Assembly (NCBI GenBank): GCA_003165465.1
Contig: PLUM01000037.1
Location: 19,809 to 83,808 of the forward strand
Length of the DNA: 64,000 bases
From: Acidobacteriota bacterium
GTDB taxonomy: Bacteria > Acidobacteriota > Terriglobia > Acidiferrales > UBA7541
Direction of reading: 5' to 3'
Shown here piece after piece: positions 9,135 through 18,387 of this stretch. Both the position numbers and the translations under genes were made by a program. How positions within the stretch are numbered: the first letter of the stretch is position 1; every line of letters starts with the position of its first letter. Below the pieces are notes generated by a model. The model did not search any database, was not told where the DNA came from, and was given only the letters and a program-made list of their open reading frames with translations.

Positions 9135-9791
9135 TCAGGGTTTGCCGCTCGATGTTTCGATCTCTATTTTCAGCCGCGATTTTGTTTCGTCCAGCCATTT
9201 CACCGTCTGGCCGCTGATTCCCCGCTGAACGAGCAGTTCGCGGATTTGTCCTTCGACCGCGGCAGGGGCCGGCGCCGGCTGATTTGTTTTCGCAAGCTCC
9301 GGCAGCAATTCCTTCTGGTAATACGAGTCAATGTCCTCGGGTTCGATTTGCACGGTCGACCGGAATTTGTAGTCGATGTATCGCTCGACGTAAATCTGGC
9401 GCCTCAGCAACTGCCTCACCTGGGCTGGGGAAAGGCCAAGCTCGTTCAGGCGGGATGCATAATTTTCCGGACTCGCAAAATGCTCTCCGAGCCTAGCCAG
9501 TTCGCGGTCAATCTCCGATTTTGCGGGCTCCGGAAAATGCGCCGCCGCAGCCTCGGTCCCCACCACCCACTGTTCGATCAATTCTTCGAGCAGCTTATCG
9601 TCGCTCTCCGCATGGTCTTCGATCAGTTGCTGGAGGGCGCCCAGTTCGCGCACCTGGCTCTCGAGAATAATATCGCCCTCGATGCGCGCGACGATGCGGT
9701 CCACCACGCGCGACGATTGCGCGGCCGCGGCGGCGCAAGGGGCATGCGCCAGGGCCGCGAACATAACGAAAATGAAAATGGTGCGCCGCAT
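9135..9791 (-). CDS. SurA N-terminal-type periplasmic chaperone lacking a PPIase domain
   Basis: A protein of about 218 residues from ATG 9791, with a signal peptide (MRRTIFIFVMFAALAHAPCA) and a SurA-like N-domain: VVDRIVARIEGDIILESQV, then the helical LGLSPAQVRQLLRRQIYVER and a C-terminal helix. No parvulin domain is present. SurA N-domains bind unfolded outer-membrane proteins. Its ATG overlaps the Omp85 stop by one base (TGATG), which indicates tight translational coupling. The position between a BamA-like barrel and TamB suggests that it delivers or protects substrates of this pair. The ORF-track start at 10028 lies inside the Omp85 gene and is not used. Confidence 0.85.
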   Translation of the reverse strand: MRRTIFIFVMFAALAHAPCAAAAAQSSRVVDRIVARIEGDIILESQVRELGALQQLIEDHAESDDKLLEELIEQWVVGTEAAAAHFPEPAKSEIDRELARLGEHFASPENYASRLNELGLSPAQVRQLLRRQIYVERYIDYKFRSTVQIEPEDIDSYYQKELLPELAKTNQPAPAPAAVEGQIRELLVQRGISGQTVKWLDETKSRLKIEIETSSGKP

Positions 9792-12700
9792 CAGAACGTC
9801 GTCCCCAAGTTGACAAAGAATTGGAAGCTGGGAAGTCTCGAAAGCGTTGTCAGGCACGCTGCCGTGATGGTGCCCGGGCACGTGCCGCCGCTTTGAATCA
9901 GGAATTGCGCGGGGTTCAACTGGTAGCCGAGATCGAACGCCACGGGCCCGATCGGCGTGCCGTAGCGAAACTCGAATCCCACCGTGTGCGAAAAATATCT
10001 CAATTCGTTCGTGCAGTTCGTCAAACACACTTGCGGATTGGCCGGATCGAACGTGGGCGCCGGCGGGGCAATGTGAAGCGAAAGTTTTCGTATGCTGGGG
10101 AATACGTTGCCTGCGTCATAAAACACGGCGCCGCCCAGGCGGTTGCCAATCAGCGGCAGATGCATCGGAAAGCGCAGGTCCTGGTTAAACACGATCATCG
10201 CTTGTCCGCCAATGGGAAAGCCGGTGACGGGATCGCGCGGCCCGGCCTGATTCAGGCCAAACCCGCGCAAGGACGTGCCGCCGCCGCTGAAGAAGCGCTC
10301 GGGCAGGGGAATGTCGTTGGAAAGAGAACCGCCGTAAGGCGTCTGCATGCCGAAGCGGGTCGAGCGCGCAAAGACCAGCCGTCGGCCGATCGGGTGATAG
10401 GTCGAATTCTGCAAGTAAAGGCGGAGGAAGTTCGCCGACGAGCCGATGGGCCTCATGGCCACGGCGAGGTCCACATTTTCGAAATCTCCGCGGCTCGGAT
10501 CGGAGGGACTGTTGCGGTGGTCGTGGAGCCAGCTCACGCCAAATTCGGAGACTTCCGTATTTTGGCTGAACAGCGGAATTTCCTCGGCCGCGATTTTGAG
10601 ATTGCTGGCGACCACATGCCGGTACGCATAGCGGTAGAGGATCGAACTGGTGGGTGAGATGCGCTCGGAGAGTCGGATGGATCCTTCCGCCCGCCGCGAA
10701 TCGAACGTTTGCACATCGCGAGACGTTTCGTAAAAGGCGGTTAGCTGCAGGCTGAAATTGGAAGAGCCAAAATAATTCGGCGCCGTATACGCAAGGAGCG
10801 CGCGGCCTTGAATCGTGCTGGCCCGCACCTTGAACGAGAGCGAGTCCGCGCGCCCCGTAAGATTCGCTTTCGTAAGTTCAAGCGTGCCGCGTGGAGCGAA
10901 GCTGAGCGTTGTGGCCGTGGCGCTGTTGGCGCTGCCCAGGCGCTGCGCCTCGAATCCCAGGCCGTATGCGAACGTGTATCGCTTGGCCTCGTCCACCATG
11001 ACGACGATGGTCTTCCGCTCGTCCTTGCCTTCGGGATTTTGCGGCGCGATCGAAACCCGGCTGAAAATTCCCAGGTTGTAGAGCTTCCGCTGCGTTTCGA
11101 CGACGGCGCTTTCGCTCAGCGGTTCACCCGGCTTGATTCCCACTTCGCGCGAAATCACGCCGGGGCGAGTGTGCTCGTAGCCGCTGAGCAGCACGCGCGC
11201 AACCAGCTCCTGGGGCCCTTCCGTGATGCGATACGTCAGCTGGACGGTTGGGCCCGCGTTCTCTCCCGCGGGAGGCAATTTCTCCTCTTGGACCGAAAAC
11301 CGGGCCTCCGAGAAGCCCTGGTTGTAATAAAGAGCGAGAATGTTGTCACGGTCGGATGACACGTTGAATTCGGAATAGGGCTGCCCTTTGGACGAGCCAA
11401 TGACTCCCAGGAGTTCATCCTGGTTGAGTTGCTGATTGCCTTCAATGGCCAGGCTCGCCACTCGGGTTTGCTTTCCTTCCTCGATCACAAACCGGACAAA
11501 CCGGTCTCCCTGGCGGCCTTTGTAATTATCGACAAGCTGGCTCCGCACATCGGTATCCTGAAAGCCGTTGGCGACGTAGAGGTTGCGAATGGAAGCGACG
11601 TCGTCCTGCAGTGTCATGCTCGAGTATCGCCCCGGAGAGGCGTAGGCGGCGGGCTGAATCTTGAGCCGGTTTCGAAGCAACTCCGAGTCGAAGTATTTGT
11701 TGCCCGTGAATTCCACGCCTTCCAACCGGTGGCGGTCGCCGCGATTGATCTGGTAGGTGACCACGCGGGCGGTTTTATGCGTGGCCTTGCCCGATTCCTT
11801 CGCGGGCGCTTCCGAGATCGTGTAGCTCACTTGCGCGTCAAAGTAGCCGTCGCGTTCGAACCACTCGCGCAGGGAACGCCGCCCTTCCTGGAGAAGATCC
11901 TCGTCCATCGTGCCTTCTCGATGGATGGGAACCAGCCGGCGCAAGGTTCCCGCCGAAACTTTCGCTCCTTCCGCAACCAGACGAACTTCCAGCCCCGCAT
12001 ACAGCGTGAAGTCCACCGGCACGCGATTGGCCTGCGCATCGTACGCGCCGCGATGGATGGTGACTCGCGCGCCCAGATAATCCTTGCCCGCCAGCCATTT
12101 TCGCGTTCGCTCGGCCACGCGATTCAGGCGGTCGGTCGTCAATTCGGTTCCCGGCTTGAGGTTCAGATGGCCGCGAAGCTCCGCGTCGGAAAATTGCGTC
12201 TGATTTTGAATGGTGATCGCGCCGATCCGGGCTCGCGGTTCGGCGGCCACGCGCACGACAATGTCGATCTCAAACGTGTCGGGATGCGGCGTGGCCGCGT
12301 AATCGATTTTGGTCCGATACTGTCCCTCGTCCTCCAGGGCCTGGCGGAGACGGTCGATGGCCTCTTTCATGTCGGTTTCGCGGAACGGTTCTCCGACGTT
12401 GAGCCGCAGCGCGGACAGCGCCTGCGCCTCTCCCGGAGGCTCGCGCAATCCTTCGATCCGCACACGGTTGATATAAAAATTTTGGCGGACAACATAATCC
12501 AGGCGGACTCCGCCCGGGACATCGGCGAGTTCGGCGCGCAAATCCGCATAGCGGCCCGAGCGGAAAAGTTCTCGCAGGCTCGCGCTCTCCGCTTCCATGG
12601 AAAAAGGCTGGCCGGGCTGAAGCGTCAGCCGGGGAGGATTCTGTTCGAGCACGGCGCCTGATTCGGCGACGATGCGTACGGCGACGACGCGCGGCGGCTC

Positions 12701-12802
12701 AACGGGAGCGGTGTTCTGCGCGGCGATAGGCCCCGCGCAGAGTAACCAAAACCCCGGCAGCCATGCGGCAAACCGTAAGAAGGGACGATAAGCGATTGGC
12801 AT
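9791..12802 (-). CDS. Omp85/BamA-TamA family outer-membrane assembly factor
   Basis: About 1003 residues. After a signal peptide (FWLLCAGPIAAQ) I count about seven POTRA-like repeats, each with a strand such as INRVRIEG, RIGAITIQNQ, HRLEGVEFTGN, RVASLAIEGN or ARVLLSGYE. A 16-strand-type barrel follows. The conserved loop-6 signature is FFSGGGTSLRGFG, and the chain ends in Phe, as expected for an outer-membrane barrel. E. coli BamA has five POTRAs and TamA three, so this is an enlarged version. A surface-loop Cys pair (CLTNC) could form a disulfide. ATG 12802 is chosen over the GTG one codon upstream. Its partners downstream are a SurA-like chaperone and TamB, so it probably serves as the TamA/BamA of this module. 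Confidence 0.92.
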   Translation of the reverse strand: MPIAYRPFLRFAAWLPGFWLLCAGPIAAQNTAPVEPPRVVAVRIVAESGAVLEQNPPRLTLQPGQPFSMEAESASLRELFRSGRYADLRAELADVPGGVRLDYVVRQNFYINRVRIEGLREPPGEAQALSALRLNVGEPFRETDMKEAIDRLRQALEDEGQYRTKIDYAATPHPDTFEIDIVVRVAAEPRARIGAITIQNQTQFSDAELRGHLNLKPGTELTTDRLNRVAERTRKWLAGKDYLGARVTIHRGAYDAQANRVPVDFTLYAGLEVRLVAEGAKVSAGTLRRLVPIHREGTMDEDLLQEGRRSLREWFERDGYFDAQVSYTISEAPAKESGKATHKTARVVTYQINRGDRHRLEGVEFTGNKYFDSELLRNRLKIQPAAYASPGRYSSMTLQDDVASIRNLYVANGFQDTDVRSQLVDNYKGRQGDRFVRFVIEEGKQTRVASLAIEGNQQLNQDELLGVIGSSKGQPYSEFNVSSDRDNILALYYNQGFSEARFSVQEEKLPPAGENAGPTVQLTYRITEGPQELVARVLLSGYEHTRPGVISREVGIKPGEPLSESAVVETQRKLYNLGIFSRVSIAPQNPEGKDERKTIVVMVDEAKRYTFAYGLGFEAQRLGSANSATATTLSFAPRGTLELTKANLTGRADSLSFKVRASTIQGRALLAYTAPNYFGSSNFSLQLTAFYETSRDVQTFDSRRAEGSIRLSERISPTSSILYRYAYRHVVASNLKIAAEEIPLFSQNTEVSEFGVSWLHDHRNSPSDPSRGDFENVDLAVAMRPIGSSANFLRLYLQNSTYHPIGRRLVFARSTRFGMQTPYGGSLSNDIPLPERFFSGGGTSLRGFGLNQAGPRDPVTGFPIGGQAMIVFNQDLRFPMHLPLIGNRLGGAVFYDAGNVFPSIRKLSLHIAPPAPTFDPANPQVCLTNCTNELRYFSHTVGFEFRYGTPIGPVAFDLGYQLNPAQFLIQSGGTCPGTITAACLTTLSRLPSFQFFVNLGTTF

Positions 12803-12922
12803 CACGTTTCACGAGAACTCTAGCGTAGCATAGTGGGATTGCGTGGCCGGAGCGAATTCCACGTACCACGCCGAATGCGTCACTCGATTTCCCGCGCGGC
12901 TCCGGGGGCGGTATCATGTGAA

Positions 12923-12998
12923 GTAGGACAGACTTCAGCCTGTCCGGTTTTGATTTTGCGCATGCAAGAAAGAAGACAGGCGGAAGAGCCTGTGTGGC
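12923..12998. repeat. Diverged copy of the 80-bp palindromic element (family A, copy 7)
   Basis: It keeps GACTTCAGCCTGTC and the GGTTTTGATTT core but its second arm is degraded (GACAGGCGGAAGAGCCTGT). The 347-nt gap between the Omp85 gene and the E1-like gene contains this element, then a separate perfect palindrome GCACGGCTTCAGCCGTGC (about 13020-13037). I see no gene in it. Confidence 0.65.
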
Positions 12999-13149
12999 AA
13001 CGGCCAAATGTTTGCAGGGCACGGCTTCAGCCGTGCCGTAACGTTTGGGGAATTGATACGGCTTTAGCCGCTGGCTGTTTCAGCTTCGCGTGACCACACA
13101 AGCTCGGAAGCCTGTCCTGCGTAAACAATCGGGAGACGCGCTCGGCTCG

Positions 13150-14190
13150 ATGGACCCCAAATCTTACGAACGATATTCGAGGCAGATTCTTTTCAGCGAA
13201 CTCGGCGAGGCGGGCCAGCAGCGCCTGCTCGATTCCTCGGCCGTGATCATCGGCTGCGGCGCGCTGGGCACCGCGCTCGCAAATCTGCTCGTGCGCGCGG
13301 GCGTTGGAAAACTCCGCATCGTGGACCGCGATTTCGTCGAGCCTTCCAATTTGCAGCGCCAGACGCTGTTCGAGGAGTCCGACGCGCTGGAAGCCCTGCC
13401 CAAGGCTGTCGCCGCCGAGCGCCGCCTGCGCGCCATCAATTCCGGCGTGTCGGTCGAGGGGATCGTCGCCGACGTAAGCCCGAAAAACGCCGAGGAATTG
13501 TTGAGCGGATTTCCGCTCATTCTCGATGGAACGGACAATTTCGAGACGCGCTTCCTGCTGAACGACGTTGCGATTCATTTGAATGTTCCCTGGATTTACG
13601 CCGCCGTCGTCGCCAGCTACGGCGTAACGCTTACCGTGCGGCCCGGCCAAACCGCGTGCCTCGCGTGCGCGCTCGAAAGCGAAAACGAGAGCGGCCCTCG
13701 GACCACGGGCACGGAGGACACCTGCGACACCATCGGCGTTCTGGGCGCGGCGGCGGGCGTGATCGCGTCGATCGAAGCGGCAGAGGCCATCAAGCTGCTC
13801 GCCGGGAAATACGAATCCGCGGATGGGCGGCTCATTTCGTTCGACGTGTGGTCCGGGAAATTTCAATCTGTGCGTGTGGCGCGCAATCCGCAATGCCGCG
13901 CCTGCGTGCGGCGAGATTTCCGTTACCTCGAAGGAGAGGCGCAACCCCACTTGACGATGTGCGGCCGCGATTCCGTGCAGATTCATGAACGCAGCCGGCA
14001 ACTCGATCTCTCCGCGCTCGGCAAGCGCATCGCGCCAACCGTGGCCGAAGTTCGCGAGAACGGTTTTCTGTTGCGGTTTCGCGTGCCGCCCTACGAAATG
14101 ACCGTGTTCGCCGATGGCCGCGCCATCATCAAGGGCACGCGCGACGCGAGCGTGGCGCGGTCGCTCTACGCCCGCTATATCGGCGCATGA
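13150..14190 (+). CDS. ThiF/MoeB/HesA-family E1-like adenylyltransferase
   Basis: A protein of about 346 residues (from ATG 13150; GTG 13090 lies in repeat-rich sequence). Family members use ATP to adenylate the C-terminal Gly of a ubiquitin-like sulfur carrier (ThiS or MoaD). The start YSRQILFSELGEAGQQRLL, the nucleotide-binding VIIGCGALGTALANLL, VDRDFVEPSNLQRQ, and DGTDNFETRFLLND are diagnostic. Zinc-type pairs are visible (CLAC near 195 and CRAC near 275). The TEDTCDTIGVLG stretch matches the loop carrying the catalytic Cys region. There is an extra C-terminal segment of about 70 residues (ending KGTRDASVARSLYARYIGA). No carrier protein or thi/moa gene is adjacent, so the partner is unknown. 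Confidence 0.9.
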   Translation: MDPKSYERYSRQILFSELGEAGQQRLLDSSAVIIGCGALGTALANLLVRAGVGKLRIVDRDFVEPSNLQRQTLFEESDALEALPKAVAAERRLRAINSGVSVEGIVADVSPKNAEELLSGFPLILDGTDNFETRFLLNDVAIHLNVPWIYAAVVASYGVTLTVRPGQTACLACALESENESGPRTTGTEDTCDTIGVLGAAAGVIASIEAAEAIKLLAGKYESADGRLISFDVWSGKFQSVRVARNPQCRACVRRDFRYLEGEAQPHLTMCGRDSVQIHERSRQLDLSALGKRIAPTVAEVRENGFLLRFRVPPYEMTVFADGRAIIKGTRDASVARSLYARYIGA

Positions 14191-14246
14191 AGAGTGGTTC
14201 AATGTAGCGCGCACAATTCGCGCGGGCTGGAGACGCTGCGAAAAAG

Positions 14247-14371
14247 GATTCTCGAACGCGGCAACAAAAATCCCGGGTCTGAAGACCCGGGCTACAGCAT
14301 GGGCGCGGCCGTGGCGAATTGCTGTAGCCCGCCTCTTCAGAGGCGGGGTCTTTCATCAGGTGATGCAACAC
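14247..14371. repeat. Dispersed palindrome family B, copy 1 (full length)
   Basis: Two hairpins in tandem, CCCGGGTCTGAAGACCCGGG and GCCCGCCTCTTCAGAGGCGG, are joined by a linker and flanked by GATTCTCGAACGCGGCA and GCAACACG-like ends. The same arrangement recurs at 41190-41328; related single or reduced versions occur at 26395 and 30207. Confidence 0.8.
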
Positions 14372-14443
14372 GCTCTTGTCATTTCACGCTTTACTCGGAA
14401 TGACAAAAGGGCGGGACACTTTTCCCACAGCCTGTAAACTCCG

Positions 14444-14452
14444 TGCTATAAA
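14444..14452 (+). promoter_or_regulatory. Extended -10 promoter immediately before the acyl-CoA ligase
   Basis: TGCTATAAA is an extended -10. A transcription start about 7 nt further falls at or next to the ATG at 14460, so the mRNA may be leaderless; no Shine-Dalgarno is visible before this ATG. No clear -35 box is present. Confidence 0.5.
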
Positions 14453-14459
14453 ACAACAC

Positions 14460-16127
14460 ATGAATTTCCTGGAACATATTTTCTCGAATTTGCGGCAGGC
14501 GGGCGGCCGGGTAGTTTTGGCCGAAGCGCGCGCGGGAGGCAATCGAACCGCGACGGGCGCGGGCCTGCTCGCCCAAATCGCCGCCGCGCGCGTGTTTCTG
14601 CGCGCATCGGGCCTTGCCAAGGGAGACCGCTGCGCGCTCGTCGCTCCCAATAGTATCCGCTGGGCCGCGCTCGATCTCGCGATCATCGCCGAGGGCCTGA
14701 TTGCCGTTCCGATGTACGCCCGCCAGGCGGCCGCCGAATTGGCCGCGATGCTGCGCGACGCCGAGCCCGGCCTGATTTGCTGCGGCGATGCGGCGCTTCG
14801 CGATGCCATCGCGGCGGCGTTGCCGCCCGCGGATCAGAAGAATGCGCCGCGTTTCGTGCTGCTCGACGAAATCTTCAGCGCCGCTTCGCAGCCAGCAAAG
14901 AGCGCGCCAGACGAGCCCGCCGCTATTTCCGCCGAGGAAACGGTCGCCATCCTGTACACGTCGGGAACATCGGGCGAAGCCAAAGGCGTGATGCTCACGG
15001 CCGGCAATATCGGCCACATGCTTTCTTGCACCGGATCGCGCCTGGACGATTTGATGGGGCCTCGCGCGGTCCCGGACCGCGTATTCCACTACCTGCCGTT
15101 TTGTTTCGCGGGATCGTGGGTTTTACTTTTGTCGTGCCTGTCGCGGACGAGCACCCTCACCATGTCCATGGACCTCGCGAAACTCGCCGACGAAATTCGC
15201 GTCGCGGCCCCGGATTATTTCCTGAACGTGCCCACGTTGCTTGAGCGCATTCGCACCGGCGTCGACGAAAATATCCACAAGCGCGGCGGCGCGATCTCCG
15301 GCATTTTTGAGCGCGCCCAGGCGGCCTGGCTGCGCGTCGACGCCAAGTCGCCCCATCCGTGGGATTTTTTTTGGCTGGGCCTCGCCGGCCTTCTGATTTT
15401 TCCGTCCATTCGCAAACGGATGGGGCCGAATCTGCGCGCGCTGATATGCGGGTCCGCTCCGCTGGCGCGCGAAACGCAGATCTTTTTCATGATGCTCGGG
15501 ATTCGCGTCCTGCAGGTGTACGGCCTCACGGAAACCACCGCCATCTGCACGATGGACGATCCCCGGCGCGTCGAGCCGGGACGCGTTGGCCCCGCCATTC
15601 CTGGCATCGAAATGAAAGTGGGAGAGAACGGCGAAATCGTCGTTCGTGGCCCGAACATTTTTCCTGGTTATTGGCGCAGGCCCGAGCAAACTGCAGCGGT
15701 GCTGCACGACGGATGGTTTCACACCGGCGATCAGGGCGAGGCGGATGCAAACGGAAATTGGTGCATCACGGGGCGCTTGAAAAATCTCATCATCCTCAAT
15801 TCCGGCCACAACATTGCGCCGGAGCCGATCGAGGAGGAGCTGTTCCGCGCCGTGCCCGGCGCGCAGCACGTCATACTGGTCGGCAACGGCCGCAGTTTCC
15901 TCGGAGTGATCGTTACCGGCAGTGTTGCGGATGCTGAAATCGATTCGCAACTGGAACGGATCAACGCCGCGCTGCCGCACTACCGGAAGATTCGCAGGTT
16001 TCACCTGGCACGGGAATTATTTACGATTGAAAATGGATTGCTCACGGCCAATGGTAAATTGCGGCGTGATATCATCGCCGCGCGCTTTGCGGATGAGATC
16101 GAACGCATGTACGCAAAGCCGGAGTGA
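14460..16127 (+). CDS. AMP-dependent (long-chain) acyl-CoA synthetase/ligase
   Basis: About 555 residues from ATG 14460; the track start at 14376 lies in repeat sequence. It activates a carboxylic acid to acyl-AMP, then acyl-CoA. The P-loop-like A3 motif VAILYTSGTSGEAKGVMLT (about residue 163), YGLTETTA (about 355), the HTGDQG motif (about 421) and the GRLKNLIILNSGHNIAPEPI hinge are all present. A C-terminal NGKLRRDII supplies the catalytic Lys. Family context fits long-chain fatty acids, but the chain length is not readable. An enoyl-CoA hydratase-like gene follows 51 nt downstream, making a two-gene acyl-CoA unit. Confidence 0.93.
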   Translation: MNFLEHIFSNLRQAGGRVVLAEARAGGNRTATGAGLLAQIAAARVFLRASGLAKGDRCALVAPNSIRWAALDLAIIAEGLIAVPMYARQAAAELAAMLRDAEPGLICCGDAALRDAIAAALPPADQKNAPRFVLLDEIFSAASQPAKSAPDEPAAISAEETVAILYTSGTSGEAKGVMLTAGNIGHMLSCTGSRLDDLMGPRAVPDRVFHYLPFCFAGSWVLLLSCLSRTSTLTMSMDLAKLADEIRVAAPDYFLNVPTLLERIRTGVDENIHKRGGAISGIFERAQAAWLRVDAKSPHPWDFFWLGLAGLLIFPSIRKRMGPNLRALICGSAPLARETQIFFMMLGIRVLQVYGLTETTAICTMDDPRRVEPGRVGPAIPGIEMKVGENGEIVVRGPNIFPGYWRRPEQTAAVLHDGWFHTGDQGEADANGNWCITGRLKNLIILNSGHNIAPEPIEEELFRAVPGAQHVILVGNGRSFLGVIVTGSVADAEIDSQLERINAALPHYRKIRRFHLARELFTIENGLLTANGKLRRDIIAARFADEIERMYAKPE

Positions 16128-16178
16128 ACGCGCCGCTGCACGGCGCATCCTTACACGGCAAAGGCAAAGGCTGAACGC

Positions 16179-16982
16179 ATGGATGAATACAAAGGAAAAA
16201 CGCTCTCCTGGCGCCTGTCCGGTGGCGTTGTCGAGCTTGCGCTCGACCACCCTCCCGCCAACGAAATTGGCCTCGCCATGCTCGAGGATCTGGAGCGCTT
16301 CGCCGCCGCGCTTCCCGCGCTGGAATCGAAGGCCGTCGCGCTCATCCTCCACAGCGAACAGAAAGCGGGCTTCTCGGCCGGAGCGGACCTGCGCGAACTG
16401 TACGATCAGGCGCGAAAAATGGATGCGTCGTCCGCCGCGAAGGGAGTCCGCGCATTCCTCGAACGGATTCATGCCGTGCTCAACCGGCTGGACACTTCTC
16501 CGCTCACGACCATCGCCGCCGTTCACGGCGTATGTTTTGGCGGCGGATTCGAACTGGCGCTGGTTTGCGACCTGATCGTCGCGGACAAGATGGCGCGATT
16601 TTGTTTTCCGGAATTGAGGCTCGGGTTGATCCCCGGCTTCGGCGGAATCCCCCGCCTGAAGCGAGACATTGGCAACGCCGTGGTGCGTGATCTCCTGCTC
16701 ACCGGGCGCAGCATCAATGCCACCAAGGGGCTTTCCGTGGGCCTCGTGAGCCAGGTCGCGGCGGAAGGCGAAGCCCTGCGCAACGCTCGCGCCACCGCCG
16801 CGCAGACGTTGAAATTCGATCGCGCGACAACCGCCGCCGCGAAGCGTTTCATCAAGCCGCTGCCCGCCGAAGAACTGCGCCGCGAAATCGATATTTTCTG
16901 CGACCTCTTCATGCGCCCCGCAGTCATGGAAGGCCTGCGCAAGTTCGTCGAAAACGCCGGACCGCATCCCTACCTGCCGTAA
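16179..16982 (+). CDS. Enoyl-CoA hydratase/isomerase (crotonase) family protein
   Basis: 267 residues, normal for the crotonase fold. The oxyanion-hole segments are visible: GFSAGADLRELYD (about 63) and HGVCFGGGFELALVCDLIVA (about 111). A Glu in FPELRLGLIPGFGGIPRL sits where a catalytic Glu of hydratases occurs, while the usual GTQR is replaced by GIPRL. The reaction (hydration, isomerisation or another crotonase activity) cannot be fixed from this. It is likely co-transcribed with the upstream acyl-CoA ligase. Confidence 0.9.
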   Translation: MDEYKGKTLSWRLSGGVVELALDHPPANEIGLAMLEDLERFAAALPALESKAVALILHSEQKAGFSAGADLRELYDQARKMDASSAAKGVRAFLERIHAVLNRLDTSPLTTIAAVHGVCFGGGFELALVCDLIVADKMARFCFPELRLGLIPGFGGIPRLKRDIGNAVVRDLLLTGRSINATKGLSVGLVSQVAAEGEALRNARATAAQTLKFDRATTAAAKRFIKPLPAEELRREIDIFCDLFMRPAVMEGLRKFVENAGPHPYLP

Positions 16983-17026
16983 GCCCGCGACTTTTCTGTA
17001 GCACAGTCTTCACAGGTTTGGAAAAA

Positions 17027-17084
17027 ATCTCAAGTACAGAGACGCGCGGGTTGGCGTAGGGGCACGGCATTGCCGTGCCCCTAC
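17027..17084. repeat. Dispersed palindrome family C, copy 1
   Basis: The perfect hairpin GTAGGGGCACGGCA-TGCCGTGCCCCTAC is preceded by a conserved tail (GAGACGCGCGGGTTGGC). A second copy lies at 42591-42654. It sits between the convergent 3' ends of the crotonase gene and argJ and could end transcription from either side, but there is no T-tract. Confidence 0.8.
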
Positions 17085-17142
17085 TGCCACACGGTAATGG
17101 ATATTGCGGGGATTTGTGAGAAATTCAGCCTACTGCAAAACG

Positions 17143-18387
17143 CTACGTGCGGTAGCTGGCGTTGATCGTGACGTATTCCTGAGTGAAGTCGCAGGTCCAG
17201 ACGCGCGCGGCGCAGCGCCCGTGATGCAAATCGATGACCATGGACACATTTTTTTCGAGCAGACGTTGATGCGCCTTGCGCTCGTCGAGCGGCAAGGCGA
17301 CGGAATAGGGCGAGCCCTTCGGCGGGCCGTACATTTTCATTCCGCCCAGCCAAATTTCGGCATGGTCTGGATTAAACGGAACCCCGGCGCGGCCGGCGGC
17401 AGCGAGGATGCGTCCCCAATTGGGATCGGCGCCGGCGATGGCCGTTTTCACGAGCGAGGAGAGCGCGATGGTCTCCGCGACTTTTTTCGCGGCGGCGTCG
17501 CTCGGCGCGCCACGCACTTCGATTTCGACGAGGTGAGTCGCGCCTTCGCCGTCTTCCACAATTCCAATCGCGAGAGCCTTGCAGACCTGCTCCAGCGCGG
17601 CGACGAAACTCACATAGTCCGCGCCAGTTGCCTTCGTGATTTTCCTAGCGCCGCTCGCGCCATTGGCGAGCACCAGCAGCGTGTCGTTCGTCGAGCTGTC
17701 TCCATCCACCGTGATGCAATTAAACGTACGATTGACGACTTCGCGCAGTGCACGATCGAGCACGGAGGGCGCGACCGCCGCGTCCGTGACCACAAACGAA
17801 AGCATCGTCGCCATGTTCGGGTGAATCATGCCCGCGCCCTTGGCGCATCCGGCGACACGCACGATTTTGCCGCCGATGCGGCAGCTTGTCGTCGCGCGTT
17901 TCGGGCGCGTGTCCGTGGTCATGATGGCGCGCGTCAGCCCTTCAAAAGCGCGCGGCGAAAATTCAAGCGATTCGGCCAGGCCGGGCGCGGCGTTCAAAAT
18001 GCGCTCGACTGGCAGCGGCACGCCGATCACTCCGGTCGAGCAGACAACCACTTGCTGCGCGCGGCAGCCCAGCAGCTTTGCCACACAATCCGCCGTGGCG
18101 CGCGAAGCAACCATGCCGCCCGGCCCGACCGAACAGTTGGCGTTCCCGGAATTGACGATGACGGCGCGCATCGCCGCCGCCGACTCCCGCACATGCGCGC
18201 GCGAGAGCACCACGGGCGGCGCCTGCACCAGATTTTGTGTGAACACAGCCGCCGCCGACGCTGGAGGATCGGAAACGATCATCGCAACATCGAGCGTCCC
18301 GGTTTGGCCGCGCCTCTTGAGGCCGCAGGCCGCCGAAGCAAAACGAAACCCGCGCGGCAGGGCGCGGGACGATGGGAGTTCGCTCAT
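17143..18387 (-). CDS. argJ: Bifunctional ornithine acetyltransferase/N-acetylglutamate synthase
   Basis: About 414 residues. It transfers acetyl from N-acetylornithine to glutamate, closing the arginine acetyl cycle, and some members also make N-acetylglutamate from acetyl-CoA. The self-cleavage site is KGAGMIHPNMATMLSF, where the Thr of MAT becomes the nucleophile of the beta subunit. NSGNANC, VDGDSSTNDT and DPNWGRI are also conserved. ATG 18387 is preferred over 18402 because GGTGA lies just upstream. It is the last gene of the arginine cluster, about 160 nt downstream of the GNAT gene, so it could also have its own promoter. Confidence 0.95.
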   Translation of the reverse strand: MSELPSSRALPRGFRFASAACGLKRRGQTGTLDVAMIVSDPPASAAAVFTQNLVQAPPVVLSRAHVRESAAAMRAVIVNSGNANCSVGPGGMVASRATADCVAKLLGCRAQQVVVCSTGVIGVPLPVERILNAAPGLAESLEFSPRAFEGLTRAIMTTDTRPKRATTSCRIGGKIVRVAGCAKGAGMIHPNMATMLSFVVTDAAVAPSVLDRALREVVNRTFNCITVDGDSSTNDTLLVLANGASGARKITKATGADYVSFVAALEQVCKALAIGIVEDGEGATHLVEIEVRGAPSDAAAKKVAETIALSSLVKTAIAGADPNWGRILAAAGRAGVPFNPDHAEIWLGGMKMYGPPKGSPYSVALPLDERKAHQRLLEKNVSMVIDLHHGRCAARVWTCDFTQEYVTINASYRT

